Of a stretch of DNA of 64,000 bases, positions 1 through 12,000 are shown in pieces. The DNA is taken from assembly GCA_024516035.1 (NCBI GenBank), contig CM044965.1:25492493-25556492 (forward strand). The letters run 5' to 3'. The translations under genes and the position numbers were made by a program. Numbering within the stretch: the stretch's first letter is position 1; every line of letters starts with the position of its first letter. The notes under the pieces were generated by a model. The model did not search any database and had not been told where the DNA came from. It was given only the letters and a program-made list of their open reading frames with translations. Source of the DNA: Bactericera cockerelli (taxonomy: Eukaryota; Arthropoda; Insecta; Hemiptera; Triozidae).

Positions 1-1
1 A

Positions 2-280
2 AAATCTGGCCAAATTCTTGACACAGAATTAGTGCAATACCAACTCTTGTTTTGCAAATTATATAAATTCATAATGGATAAATATGGTGGATGTGTTACG
101 TTGAATACTGTTCCTCCTAATTCTCGAGACACCCTTGTCTTCATTAGGTTTAGTAAAGTATCTGATTATTTCATTAGATTTAATTTTAACATTAATAAAA
201 TTATTCGTAAAATATCATCTGGAAACACTGAAAACCTCTATATTTTTGATTTACCTGTACCCGTAGAAACCTTCCAGCCA
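2..280 (+). CDS. Unrecognised open frame, cut by the window edge
   Basis: An open frame runs from the first bases of the window to a TAA at 278-280 (about 92 codons, no in-frame stop). The only internal ATG candidates are far in, so it would be the 3' end of a gene or last exon beginning to the left. The peptide is rich in Phe, Ile, Asn and Lys and ends near LPVPVETFQP. I recognise no domain. It could equally be chance in AT-rich DNA or old transposon coding sequence. It lies on the strand opposite the GDPD-like gene. Confidence 0.25.
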
Positions 281-1716
281 TAAAGTAAGTTAACAAAATA
301 ATGGGTTCTCAAATGCAAAATTCTTATTGAAATAAAAGAAATTCTTATTTCACTGGGTCTCTTATAAATGCTCAAAAAAGACGCAGTAAAACTATTGGAA
401 ATCAAGATCAGTTTAAATTTTATACTTTTACAACACACTTTTGTATGAGGGTTAAAAGATGAAGTTTTGCTACATTGACATTCTGTATTTGAAAATACAT
501 ACCTCTAAAAGTTCTCAATTGTTTCAACCATGGGGTTTATCTATTCCACAACTTTTAAAAAATCAAATCTATTCAAAGAGGATGATTACATGGTAATTCT
601 AGGAGATATTTCATATGGCTATTCAGGTTTTTTCATGGAAACCCATGAAAGTACAGGGGTATTTTTCACAGTAGGTATTTCAATTTGCTTAAATTAAAAA
701 CATCACTCTAAAAAAAAAAAAAAAAAAAAAAAACTCCATCTTCAATTGAATCATGGATTTATAAATTAGAAAAGAATTAGTATACAATCAAAATATGAAG
801 GTGCATTATTCAGTATAAGATAGTAGTGAAGTCTGTATTAATTATTCTTCAGAAACTTGGCCCTCTTTCCAAAAAGCACTTTCACTCTTAAAATCCCAAA
901 TCTCCCTTTCAACTGTCACACAACAAACTCTGATTGGTTATAATTTGAACAAAATAACTAATCAGAGTGCGTTGTATGATTGTTTTTTTGTTTTGTTTTT
1001 TTTTTTTTTTTAAAGAGAAAATTAGGGATTGCGATAGTGAGAGTGGTTTCTGGAATGAGGGCCAGGACGATTAAAAAGCCAGCTTTAATGGCATGTTGAA
1101 TGCACTGGTTCTCGTTCTATCGCTGAAGTATAGCAACGTCCTGAGTTATGAGACGTGAATGGAAGACATACTTTAACTGAGACATGAATGAAAGTTTGGA
1201 GAACAGAATGAAAACCTCTTCAGAAAGGTCACCATAAATTAACTCGCAAATACCTACTTTATTGATGACACTAAGGAGACATGATATTGAAAAGATGTGA
1301 GAGAGGAAAGACAGCAATGAAAAATGACCTGTTCCAGAAAAGGTTTCTCCTTTCATAATTCCAAATTTCGCCTACAATAACTCTGATAGGGTTATTTGAA
1401 CAAATTGACAGCTAAAACGGAGATTTCCTGTTTTTGAGAAGCAGAGTGCTGTATGGAATGAGACGGAGGTACTTGACATGTCGTATAAGTGAAGGACTGT
1501 ACTTCTTTCCACTCTGCTTCTCAAAAACAGGAAATCTCTGTTTTAGCTGTCAAATTTCGTTCAAAAAACCCGGTTAGTGTACAGTTGAAGGGGAGATATG
1601 AGGATTATGAGAGTGAGAAACGGACCTCGAGTGAGTTGGGGAAAATGTTATATTGAAGAAGAAGTCAGGGAATCAAAATCCCTCAACTTCCTTCTTGGAC
1701 TGTTTGAAACTTCTTT
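281..1716. repeat. Intergenic or intronic DNA with two copies of a small inverted-terminal element
   Basis: No gene is seen. 879-1055 and about 1300-1625 are copies of one family whose ends read like CACTCTCATAATCCCAAATC and its complement. A third copy is at about 24268-24402 in a UBC9 intron. The second copy holds a snap-back: about 41 bp at 1408-1448 returns inverted at 1510-1551. A run of As is at 711-732. Confidence 0.5.
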
Positions 1717-1960
1717 TGAGAGATTTTCATCAATTCAACCTGGATGGGATCCTAATTTGACATCCCTTTAAGTCTGGTAATTATGAGGGATTTTCATCAA
1801 TTCCAACATAATCAAATTGACATCCCCATAAGTCTGGGAGTTTTGAGGGATTTTCATCAAAACCTACTTGAAAAAATTGACATCCTTTATAGCCTGGCAG
1901 TTGATGTTTTTTCATCAATTCCAACCTGAATAATCGACATACCCATTAGTCTAGGAATCT
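1717..1960. repeat. Degenerate tandem repeat, about four 56-67 bp units
   Basis: The motif GATTTTCATCAATTC recurs at about 1722, 1789, 1849 and 1905. Each is followed by a matching run with TTGACATCC and AGTCTGG. Units have diverged and the period drifts. Confidence 0.7.
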
Positions 1961-2157
1961 TGGAATGGGTCCATTGTAATCGAATGTCGGAACTGCTTGT
2001 TTTTTTTTTTTTTGGAAAAGGCATTAAATAATTAAAAGAAATTTTAGCATGAATTTTTGACAATGCCTTCAATAAACTGTATTTTTATTTATTTATTTTT
2101 GTCGATAAAACAATCAAATTTTATGATCTTCCAAACGGTTACAGATTGTTCCTTCAG

Positions 2158-2800
2158 AATAATAATAATAATAATAATGCCCGGTGTACGGGTACATTTA
2201 TTGACGGTACAATACCTTTATACAAATTATAAACATGTCATAAACATTAAATTCTAAAAGAAGAATGATAAACAAACAATTTACATCGGTTGAAAATTTA
2301 AATTTAAAAAATGTAAAATTTGAAGAAGATAAAGCAGCAAAATATGTTCAAATATTATTTGCATGTCTCATCATTCGGTTGAGAGGGGCATAGTAGGTGT
2401 AATTGGTTGCGCATTTGTTGACATAAAATGTTTTTTTACCTCTCAAACGGCGATGACAATCAAGTGTGACAAGTCCCAATAGCTTGGGACTGTCTACTTC
2501 ACCATAACACAATTTGATGAAGAAGTTGTCCTCTGCTGCTAGCCTGCGATCCTGAAGACTGGAAAACTCATAAGAAGAATGAGGAAAACAATACCGAAAG
2601 TAAGATAAGAACTTTTTTTGAACACGTTCAAGGGTAGATATATGAGTTTCGTAGAAGGGAGACCAGATAACACAGCAATACTCGAGGATCGATCTGATGA
2701 GGGCTTTGTAGAGTATGCTGAAAGCTTCAGAAGATTTTAGCTTCAGAAGATAATCAGGACTATTCTGGAATTTTTTCACTTGTTTTTCGTTCATTTGTGG
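2158..2800 (-). mobile_element. 3' fragment of a non-LTR retrotransposon (CR1/Jockey-like)
   Basis: A minus-strand frame (2348-2794, 148 codons) reads like the region just after the RT palm in CR1/Jockey-type elements: ILYKALIRSILEYCCVIWSP, then LERVQKKFL. After the stop comes a 3' UTR ending in an (ATT)n tail at 2159-2178. The RT core is missing, so it is a dead 5'-truncated copy. A second copy of the same 3' end (the GGTGTACGGG stretch) is at about 37602-37760. Confidence 0.7.
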
Positions 2801-4245
2801 AAAACCACAAGAAGTTCTAAAGTTGAAGAAAAAATATAGGTTCCTATTTAAAATGGTAAGTTAGGCTTTAAAAAAGGAACTGAGCAATTTTTTTCACATT
2901 CTGACAATGCTAAATGATTCATTGTTTAAAATTATAAATAAATCTTCTTTGGTTCATATCAAATTCTTAGCCAATCTCTATGTCAGATTTATTGCAGTTT
3001 TTCACAAATTGAAAAACACGTTTATGTTAACCATGATGAATCTTCAGAGAAATTTCATTTTCAGAAGAGAAATTCCAAATTGAAGTTTAACGAAAATATT
3101 TCTTGGAAAATATTTTTGTTACAGTACATTCTTTTACATTCAAACATATTAACAATGTACCATACAACTAAGACCTGCAACATTGTCGTGGAACTGAAGT
3201 GGGGCAAGAGCCTTAGAAAAAGTCCTGTCGTAACTGAAGACACGAAAAAGCTAGAACAAATTTAAGAACCTACAAAGCGGAAGCCATCAGATATCCATGA
3301 AACCATCAAGAATCATTGAAGAACAGCTCTTTGGAACCTTGGAAGTTGATCATGGGACCATCTTGAATACATTAGAAGAATTTTTTGTGTCAAGTCAATA
3401 GTCCTCTAGAATCTCCAGATTGGCACACTGATAACAACTGACCAACTAACAGTTATGTAGATAAAAATTTCTGGTGGTTTAAAAATTAAATCTAAAAAAG
3501 TATGATAAAAAATATCATACTTTTCAATAAAGTTCTGGATTGGTCATTATTAGGCCACTTTCATTGATTAATGAGTGAGTATATCCCCCAGAGTTTACAT
3601 TTTTTTTTTTTTTTTTTTTACAGGCCCTTTTCAAAATATGTGCTACTATTTTTCTGTAACGATTTTGCAACATACGAATTTTCAACATTTTAAACTGAGA
3701 TTTCAGACAGGAAAAATCAAAACACACAAATAGTTGACCTCAATACAAATCAAATTTTGAGAAAATTTGAAGGAAAAAAACAGATTCCATAAGAAATCAA
3801 AATCTTAGAAAAAATATCAAAAAACATAAATCAAGACTGAAATACAAAATCAAAATTTTAGAAGAAATATCAAAGAAAACATAACAATTTGCTATCTCGA
3901 TACAAATTCAAATTTTCAGGAGATATGGATGAACAACATTACTCACTACTCAATTACAAAATCAAATTTTCAAGCTATACAAAATCAAAATTTTAGGAGA
4001 AACTCTCAAGAGGATCTATACAGAAAGTCAAAATTTCAGAAGACAGTTATTGATGAACACAAATTTGAACTTTTTCTACCGGGAAAAAAAAAAACATATT
4101 TTTACTAGAGATTTCTAACAATACCATGAACATTTGGATGTATAAAATTTATGTTTTACATGATAGTTATCCTTCTGTATACTATTTTTTATCAAATCAA
4201 TAAATAATCATAGGCGTATCCGAAAAGTATAAAATTCGGTGTCTT
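2801..4245. other. No gene seen; AT-rich with degenerate repeats
   Basis: 3720-4070 repeats, imperfectly, a block with CAAAATTTTAGAAGAAATATC about every 60-70 bases. A hairpin is at 3498-3526 (AAGTATGAT / ATCATACTT). A T-run is at 3601-3619. Confidence 0.5.
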
Positions 4246-4249
4246 TTAG

Positions 4250-6567
4250 ATCTTAAACCCTCTTTTAGAGGTAAAAAATCTTATACCCCTCTTAAAACCA
4301 AGTAAGTCTAACATAGATCCAGCTAGCTATAGACCGATTTCCCTTTTAAATTGCATGAGCAAAGTGATGGAGAAAATGGTAAATAAGAGACTCTCCTGGT
4401 GGATTGAAAATAAGAATTTGCTGAACATCTATCAAAGTGGGGGTCGCAAAAAAAGGTCAACTCTAGATAATTTGGTTTTCCTAGAAAATGAGATTGCTCA
4501 AGGCATGGCCCTTAAAGAGAACACGTTGGCGGTCCTGTGCGACATCCAGCGCGCGTATGATATGACATGGCGCCATAAGATTATCAATGATCTTCTTAAT
4601 CTTGGCATCAATGGAATTATGATCCGTTATCTTTTGAACTTTCTAATGGACAGAAGAATAGCTGTTAAATGTAATAATTATGTTTCTGATTTCAAAGGGC
4701 TCGATAACGGTCTAGTTCAAGGTTCCTCTTTATCACCTCTTCTTTTCATAGTATTCATGAATGATATTTTCCATGCCATCAAGCTACCCACTTGTGGTCT
4801 TCTTTTCATAGATGACTTACTACTAATAATTAGAGGTAAAGTTCTTGAACAAATTCGATCTCGTATGCAATATTCTCTGAATGAAATCGAAAAATGGTCT
4901 CGGTCTAATGGTGTGACTTTTTCTGTTGAAAAATCTATCTGCATGTACTTTACTAGATCTAGGAATCCAAATCTGCCTATAATTACGTACAATGGAAATA
5001 ATTTAAAATATAATAATGTTTCCAAGTTTTTGGGCCTTATGTGGGATACAAAACTATCATGGAAACCTCATATTACATACACTAAATCCAAAGCTTTTAA
5101 TGCTCTTAATGCTTTAAAAATGGTAAGTAATAAAAAGTGGGGACTCTCTAGATCAACTTTGTTTAGGTTTTATTGTTCTTTTGTTCTTCCAGTGTTTGAC
5201 TACGGCTCTCCTGTTTATGGTTCAGCCAAAAGTCATGTTTTAAATAAACTAAACACGGAACATCATGTTGGCATCCGTGTTATTACTGGGGCATTACGCA
5301 CTAGTCCAGTCCCTAGCTTGTACACTGAATCAGGCATTCCTCCTCTTCAATACAGACGTCAAAAATTAATGCTAAACTATGTCACTAAAATTTCGGCGTG
5401 TTTGGATAACCCCGTACACAATATATTGTTCTCTCCCAACGTAGATAGAAAAATAGTAACATTTGAAAACTCGAGTACAATTGTCCCCAAACCTTTGATG
5501 GTCAGATTTAGACAACTAGAAGAATTCGCTGAAGAGTTAAGTAGATGTAAAATGGTACCCTTTAAAGAGAATATACCTCCATGGACTGATTTTTTTGACT
5601 TGCCTACTGTGGATACTAGTATATGGGAAGGAAATAAGGTAAACACCCCTCCCCATGTCTACAAAGCAAAATTTTCCTCTTTAATCAATACCAAATTTCC
5701 AAACCATAAATTATGTTTCACAGACGGATCTAAGACACCCAATTCTACAAGCTGTGCTTTTAGTGTAGATTCAAATGTATCGTCTTTTTCTTTACGCAAT
5801 GTTAATTCTGTCTTCTCGACAGAATTAATCGCAATCATTTTGTGTCTCCAGACTTTGGTTTCAGTTGCATTTAATCCTTCAAACTATGCTGTAGTCAGTG
5901 ACTCATTAAGTTCACTAAAGGCCATATGTAATATAAAAAACAACAATCCTCTCGTTTCCAAAGTTATTCAGCTCTGGAATGACCTCAAAACCAAGAAAAA
6001 GGACATAATATTTATTTGGTGCCCATCTCACTGTGGCATAGAGGGTAACGAACGAGTTGATCAAGCCACAAGAATCCCTATTCATCCTCAATCTAGAAAC
6101 TTATGTTCTCCAGACGATTTTAAAACCCTTGTTAAAAAGATAGTGAATAATAATTGGCAAAGTTTTTGGGATCATATACCTCTGTCTAATAAACTAAAAA
6201 GGATTAAACCTTGTGTAGAAATCTGGGCATCGAGCTTTCAACCTAAGAGATATGATGAGGTAGTGTTGTGCCGACTGAGACTGGGTCACACTAGATTGAC
6301 ACATAGTTTCTTATTCACCAAGACGCCACCCCCCTTGTGTCAGTGTGGTGTCAATCTGAGTGTGGCCCACATCTTTGAATGCCCACTGCATTCATCAATC
6401 AGAAACAACTTAGATCCTTTCCCCTCCCTAAGGGATGACACAGATGCAATAAACTCCACTTTAGTATACCTCAAAAACCTAAACATATACAACAAAATAT
6501 AATAATAGCCAAAATACGCGAATGACTTTAATAGTTAAAGCGGTATCAAAAAAAAAAAAAAAAAAAT
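4250..6567 (+). mobile_element. 5'-truncated LINE with RT and RNase H, poly-A tail
   Basis: The coding frame is already open at 4250 (after a TAG at 4247-4249), where it reads IPLLKPSKSNIDPASYRPIS, the start of an RT domain. The endonuclease and ORF1 expected upstream are absent, the usual 5' truncation. A short 3' UTR follows the stop, then an A-run at about 6548-6567. No target duplication was found by eye. RNase H after RT points to the I, R1 or LOA side of the LINE tree (family knowledge). Confidence 0.85.
4355..6502 (+). CDS. LINE ORF2 fragment: reverse transcriptase, RNase H, Cys-rich tail
   Basis: 715 codons counted from an internal ATG; the real frame starts at 4250, so this start is arbitrary. 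The first RT aspartate is D63 in LCDIQRAYD. The active-site box is FIDD (151-154), where FADD or YADD is usual. The motif normally QxGFR reads QSGGRKKRST. RNase H acidic residues are all present: D457 (FTDGS), E490 (STELIAI), D516 (SDSLSS), D569 (NERVDQ). A tail CQCGVNLSVAHIFECPLH fits the zinc motif often seen after RT. The frame has no stop or shift, so the copy is fairly young, but without endonuclease it cannot move by itself. Confidence 0.88.
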   Translation: MSKVMEKMVNKRLSWWIENKNLLNIYQSGGRKKRSTLDNLVFLENEIAQGMALKENTLAVLCDIQRAYDMTWRHKIINDLLNLGINGIMIRYLLNFLMDRRIAVKCNNYVSDFKGLDNGLVQGSSLSPLLFIVFMNDIFHAIKLPTCGLLFIDDLLLIIRGKVLEQIRSRMQYSLNEIEKWSRSNGVTFSVEKSICMYFTRSRNPNLPIITYNGNNLKYNNVSKFLGLMWDTKLSWKPHITYTKSKAFNALNALKMVSNKKWGLSRSTLFRFYCSFVLPVFDYGSPVYGSAKSHVLNKLNTEHHVGIRVITGALRTSPVPSLYTESGIPPLQYRRQKLMLNYVTKISACLDNPVHNILFSPNVDRKIVTFENSSTIVPKPLMVRFRQLEEFAEELSRCKMVPFKENIPPWTDFFDLPTVDTSIWEGNKVNTPPHVYKAKFSSLINTKFPNHKLCFTDGSKTPNSTSCAFSVDSNVSSFSLRNVNSVFSTELIAIILCLQTLVSVAFNPSNYAVVSDSLSSLKAICNIKNNNPLVSKVIQLWNDLKTKKKDIIFIWCPSHCGIEGNERVDQATRIPIHPQSRNLCSPDDFKTLVKKIVNNNWQSFWDHIPLSNKLKRIKPCVEIWASSFQPKRYDEVVLCRLRLGHTRLTHSFLFTKTPPPLCQCGVNLSVAHIFECPLHSSIRNNLDPFPSLRDDTDAINSTLVYLKNLNIYNKI

Positions 6568-6862
6568 GAATTTACTGTCGAAAATTGTTGTGAACTCGCT
6601 GAACTCTTTTATGAGAAGTCCAAAAGCCATTGAATTTTCTTCAATTGTGTAGGTGTCTTCGGGGCTATTTTACTCTCACTTTCTTATAGAAATGGATAGT
6701 AATGTGATGATCCGTATTTTTAATGACCCGAAACGACTTTTTTTACAAATGATTCTAAAACAAGAAGAATACAGACTTTCGACCAAAATCAGGAGAGGTC
6801 CCTAAACAAATTTTAATGCAAAAACACGTTTCATGTGTCAAATTGACCCACTGTGAATCTCT

Positions 6863-6996
6863 CACAGCCATATTTATGAACAGAGAAATTTGACTCAGCA
6901 ATGTCTCAAGCAAGGATTGATTGGTCAAAGATATTAAAGGAAATCATGCTTGAGACATTGCTCAGACGGCGTTTTCTGTTCATAAATACGGCTGTC
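6863..6996. repeat. Imperfect inverted repeat, about 50-bp arms
   Basis: CAGCCATATTTATGAACAGA at about 6866 returns inverted at about 6977-6994. Inside it GCAATGTCTCAAGCA and TGCTTGAGACATTGC pair too. A small foldback or MITE; no coding sequence. The DNA just before it (6568-6862) shows nothing I can name. Confidence 0.7.
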
Positions 6997-7017
6997 AGTG
7001 TTAGAGACAGAAAAATC

Positions 7018-7196
7018 CAGCTAGCTTAGGACTTGGATGGATGACCATTCAAATTCGAAACCTCGTGATGCTGGCTATTTATTCCCACTCAGGCTGGGTG
7101 AGGTTACTTTGAGTAGCAGGTTCGTGAGTTTCTTGCGAGTGAAAAATCCCCGTCGTGATATGAACATGTAGTTGAAAGCGATGTTAAACTCAAAAA
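7018..7196 (+). mobile_element. 5S-SINE, 5'-truncated copy
   Basis: It begins in the 5S rRNA box C region (ACTTGGATGGATGACC), then the core (CTCAGGCTGGGTGAGGTTA) and the 3' end (GTTGAAAGCGATGTTAAAC). Confidence 0.75.
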
Positions 7197-7671
7197 AGAG
7201 ACGGAAAAATACTAATGATCTGCTTTTATTTCAGCTTTCCTGATCCCTGATCTATTGCATCAATTGCTGATAATGAATATCAATCAGCTTTGATCTGTTT
7301 GCTGTAAAAATATTTCTACTCTTTTAAATTCCTCTTTATAATATAATAAGCTAAAACCCGGCACTTTGTTGCCTTTAAGGATTTTTTCCCGTGGCTGGCG
7401 ACCTACTTGAAAATGGTAATAGATATTTTAGTTTTGATAATTTTCTAGGTGGTTTGACGGTGAGGGGGGGGGTGCACTCTCATGAAAAGTTCAATATCTG
7501 TTACCGTTTGGGCTGTGGTGTTGTAAACAGACAACCCCTAAGAGGACATAGTCAGATTGGTCAGCCAGTGAGACAGGCACAAATTTGAGTGGCTGGAATT
7601 TTTTTTATCTCCTGATACTAAAAATCCTATATTTCAGAGCATGCACTGTAAAAAATTTAATCACACATATA

Positions 7672-8625
7672 CGAGGCACGTCCAGAAAGTAAGTGTACTT
7701 GATTTGTGTAGGCGTCAAAAAAATGTTTAAAAAAAGAAAATAACCTGGTTGGATGTGTAATTGTGTATATGTGTAATTTATTTTTCAACGTATACTCGTC
7801 ATCTCTCTCGATACAGGTGGTGAGGCATGGGATCAATTTTTGTCTGCCTTCCTCGAAAAATTTCCCGCTTGCCCCTTTGCCCACTTCTCCACCTCATGTT
7901 TCATGTCCTTGTCGGTTGAAAACTTTTTTCCACCCATGTTTATCTTCAGAGCAGTGACCAAGAGGTATAGGTGCCAGGCCAGGGGAATAAGATTGATGGT
8001 TCAAAACATCCCATCTTAATGAGTCCAAAAGTTGCTTCATAGCGTTCGCCGAGTGAGGTCTGGCATTGTCGTGCAGAAGACAAATTCCCTGTCAGCAAGC
8101 CCCTCTTTTTATTCTGAATCGCTTTTTTCAATTTTCTTGGGGGCCCTCAGTGTCTTTTTCTGATGATCTCCCTTTGAGTCAGATATTAAATCAAAATTAT
8201 GCCTTCATGATCCCAAAACACAAATTCCATGTGTTTTATTGTTGCTGAAATTGGGGTTCTAATTTTTGGAATTTTTCTTGGTCGCTATGAAACTCAGGAA
8301 ACCACTTATACACATTGGTACGATGCATAACTCTATCACCATGAAGAGATTCAACCTCATTTAACACCTCAACACTGAAATTTTCCCTCCATAAAAAGGA
8401 AGCGGCTGACAGCGGTGATTTCACATTTGGCGGGAGATTGAATCGACGTGTTTTGCTAAAAATGCTCTTACGTAAAGAGTTTTTAACGTACTGACCTCAA
8501 ATTGGTCTTATTTTAAAGAAGAGAAATCAGGCTAAACGAAAAAAATGCTTACATGTATATTGAAAAAATATTCCCTTTAGCTACTCGGTCCCCAGTACAC
8601 TTACTTTCTGGCCGTCCGTCCCTCG
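7672..8625 (-). mobile_element. Degenerate mariner-like element, 954 bp
   Basis: Ends are inverted (CGAGGCACGTCCAGAAAGTA and its near complement at the right) and flanked by TA at 7670-7671 and 8626-8627. Minus-strand reading gives a broken mariner transposase: an HTH part with HRTNVYKWF (8236-8424), then HDNARPHSANAMKQLL around 8070, then YSPGLAP in place of YSPDLAPSD. The third catalytic aspartate region is lost and several frame breaks follow, so the element is dead. Confidence 0.85.
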
Positions 8626-8659
8626 TATATCTAATCCTTACACGTTATTATGATTTTTT

Positions 8660-8830
8660 AATATACACTGCTTAAATGGGAAATATTGTGTAACTTCTCG
8701 CCCATCAGAGGGGAGGCATACTACGGGATGGGCAGGCTACAACACAGATCACAAGAGTCTACAGTAGCTCCTGCTTCATGGCTACGAAATAAAAAAAGGC
8801 TGTGAAACACTCATCTTAATAAATAAAAAA
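8660..8830 (+). mobile_element. SINE-A body fragment
   Basis: It matches the body shared by copies at 18180, 28620 (minus), 37080 and 53060 (minus): GTAACTTCTCGCCCATCAG, then GGCTACAACACAGATCACAA and GTAGCTCCTGCTTCATGGCT. The tRNA-like head is missing here. Confidence 0.7.
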
Positions 8831-9050
8831 AACACCATCTCATGCAATAATTATATTTTCTAGAATAATTATGCATTCATTATTCTAGAAATGAGTGATA
8901 ATTTTCATTGTGTACGATCTATTACTTGAAAAAATCCTCTCAGTTTTTCTTTTTTGTCTGGGGGTGCTGCAGTTCCGCAGTTCCTTAGCAACGGCCGCGC
9001 CTGATAATAATAGCGTGAGTAATTGAGTATACTATGGTTTGATCACCTAC

Positions 9051-12000
9051 CTTTTGAATGCTTCGATCGTGTTCTCATATCCTTCTCCAGCTCCTGAAAT
9101 GTAGAGAAAAAACAAATTAATATAAATAAAATACCTGGATTACTTGCAACGTCATGACGTTGCTTAACTTTAGCGATATGTATAACAAAAAGTGGTGTGG
9201 TCAATATGCTACTGTCGCTGGCTAAACCAGTCGTTTTATAACTCATGGTCAACTTGCTCTTATTTTTTTTTTTTTTTTTTTTTACACTTTATTAGATAAT
9301 AGGACATATGCAATACAAATAATTACAAACGAAAATACAAAATACAATATAACAAAACAAAAAAATAATAATAAATAAAGAAAAAAATAAATAAATATAT
9401 ACATAATATATGTCCTAACTAAAGGGGTCATGACTTGGTTCTTTATTTGGATTCAAAATATAAAGTCATAAACAACAGACTGGTTTTACGATTAGCTCAG
9501 TGGTACGGTAATCGCCATGCCAAAGGTCCCAAATTCGAATCCCAGAATCGACAAAAGATCTAGTTAGAGGTGTTTGCAAGAGATGCCTTGCGGTGCGCTC
9601 GTGTTGACAGAATCGAAAAAAGATCTAGTTACAGCTGTTTGCAAGGGATGCCTTGCGGTGCGCTCGTGTTGACCCAGTAACTAAATCGGAAGTATTGTGT
9701 CACTACTCGCCACCGCATCTTCCCCTTTATTTGTATCCTAGTTCGGTGGGAGAGAAGAGATTCATACGCCAAACTAGAGCTCGTGGTCTGTACCCCCATC
9801 AGAATTGCTGGTGTGCTCTCAGATCTACGGTTTCTTCGCCGGACTGTTATTCTACCTTCGGAGTCCTCTAATCAAACTACTAGCTAATTCTCAGTCCTAC
9901 CGACCTCAGTAGCTTGATCGATAAGGCGGCGGACTTGTAACCTGGAGGTCGGTGGTTCAAGTCCCGGTTTCAGTGTATAAGTATAAGTAGTGCTTTATTT
10001 AGACTGTCAGCGCAAGACAGGTAGTCCTATTATGCCAACAGTTTAACAAAGCACCTCTTTATTTATTTGAGTATAGATACAATGTAAATAAAATAACAAT
10101 TAGAGGGTAATTATAATAGAAAACAATTAGAGGGTAATTATAATAGAAAACAAAAATAGTAAAAGACAATATAAAAATAGTAGAAATAATTGTTTTGTGT
10201 AGATTTTGTAAAGCAAGTTTGATGAGTAGATGTTATTGATTGACACAACTATGATAAAAAAAAAAACATTTATTATAATATAATAATAACAATCCTTAGT
10301 GGAAGGTAACCAACAGGCGAGGTTAATGCTTCAAGCATTTTCTCTCACCTAACCCTCAGAGTCTTATTATTATGTGGTCACTAACTCAAGTGAATGAGAT
10401 TTTTTTATTCACATTCGAACTAAATAGCTGTTTCGTATCCCTATCCCCACTACTCCTACTGGTCTACCCACTGTTGGAAGACCCACAGCTAGACTACTAG
10501 TCTACTCACTGTTGGAAGACCCACAGCTAGACTACTAGTCTACTTCCTGTTTGAAGACCCACAGCTACACTATTGGTCTACTTCCTGTTTGAAGACCCAC
10601 AGCTACACTATTGGTCTACTTCCTGTCTGAAGACTCACAGCTAGACTACTGGTCTACTCACTGTTCGGAGACCCACAGCTAGACTACTAGTCTACTCACT
10701 GTTCGAAGACCCACAGCTAGACTACTTGTCTACTCCCTGTTTGAAGACTCACAGCTAGACTACTGGTCTACTCACTGTTCGGAGACCCACAGCTCGACTA
10801 CTAGTCTACTCACTGTTCGAAGACCCACAGCTAGACTACGGGTCTACTCACTTCGAAGACCCACAGCTAGATTACTGGTCTCTTCCCTGTTTGAAGATCA
10901 TCGGCTAGACTACTGGTCTACTCACTGTTCGAAGACCCTCAGCTAGACTACCTGTCTACTTCCTGTTTGAAGACCCACATCTTGACTACTGGTGTACTCC
11001 CTTTTTGAAGACCCACAGCTAGACTACTGATCTACTCCCTGTTTGAAGACCAACAGCTACACTACTGGTTACTGGTCTACTCAATTTTCTAGGACCCACA
11101 GCTGGACTACTAGTCTACTCACTGTTCGAAGACCCAAAGTAATATTAAATTCTTTCTTATTCCCTTATTTTCTTTTTTTTTCTCTCCAAAACTTTTATTT
11201 TAGTATTTAGTCCAACTGTTTTATTGCCGTATGTCAAATCAAATCGAATTCCAAATATTAAATCGAATGAATACTTTTTTCCTTCTTTTTTCACGTCTAA
11301 AACTTTTATTTCAACTTTTTTACTGTCGTATGTAAAATTAAATTGAATGCTGAATATGTAAATTAAAATTACGAGGATTACAATTTGTCTTTTTCCTATT
11401 ACAAACTAGACCCTACAAACCAGAAACTCAAAATAAATGAAATGCTGAATTTTCAAGGATTACAAAACCAGAAACTCCGGCCTAACTTACCTGACTTTTC
11501 CCTGCTAGTAGTTTCGAAGTGGAAAAAAAATCAAGTTCGATATAATAATAATTCCGTGTCCATGAGATAAGGACAGATACCTAAATCACGGTGGTGAGAG
11601 GATTATATGGACGCCTAGGGTTGGGCCGGAATTGCCAGCCTCACGTGTTCGGAAGAATTTTCTGTGCGAAAAGTCTGCTCCAACCGGTAATCGAAGTAAG
11701 GATCTCTAGACTACGGGCAGTAGTCACAACCGTTACGCCACGGAAGCTGACTATAATAATGAATCTGGTTTACAGCTCATACGATAGCTTGTGTACCTAC
11801 AAGAAGATAACCTTGGGGCCATTTCACAATGAACCAATTGACCAAAACTCTTGTAAACATTTTAAAGAACATGAGAATTGTAAATACGAATTGAAACATC
11901 TTTTTGAAAATTTAGATGTCATAAATATTCTCACCGGCAAAATTAACCGTACTCTTCATGTTTTTCCATTTGACTCCATGTAAAAATTTGTAGTTGAAAT

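Noticed and set aside
10450..11135. CRISPR array
   Set aside because: The units are contiguous with no unique spacers; it is a minisatellite in a eukaryotic intron.
11591..11983. 130-codon open frame as a gene
   Set aside because: It crosses SINE-M and enters a MITE; no domain, and the start lies in a SINE head.
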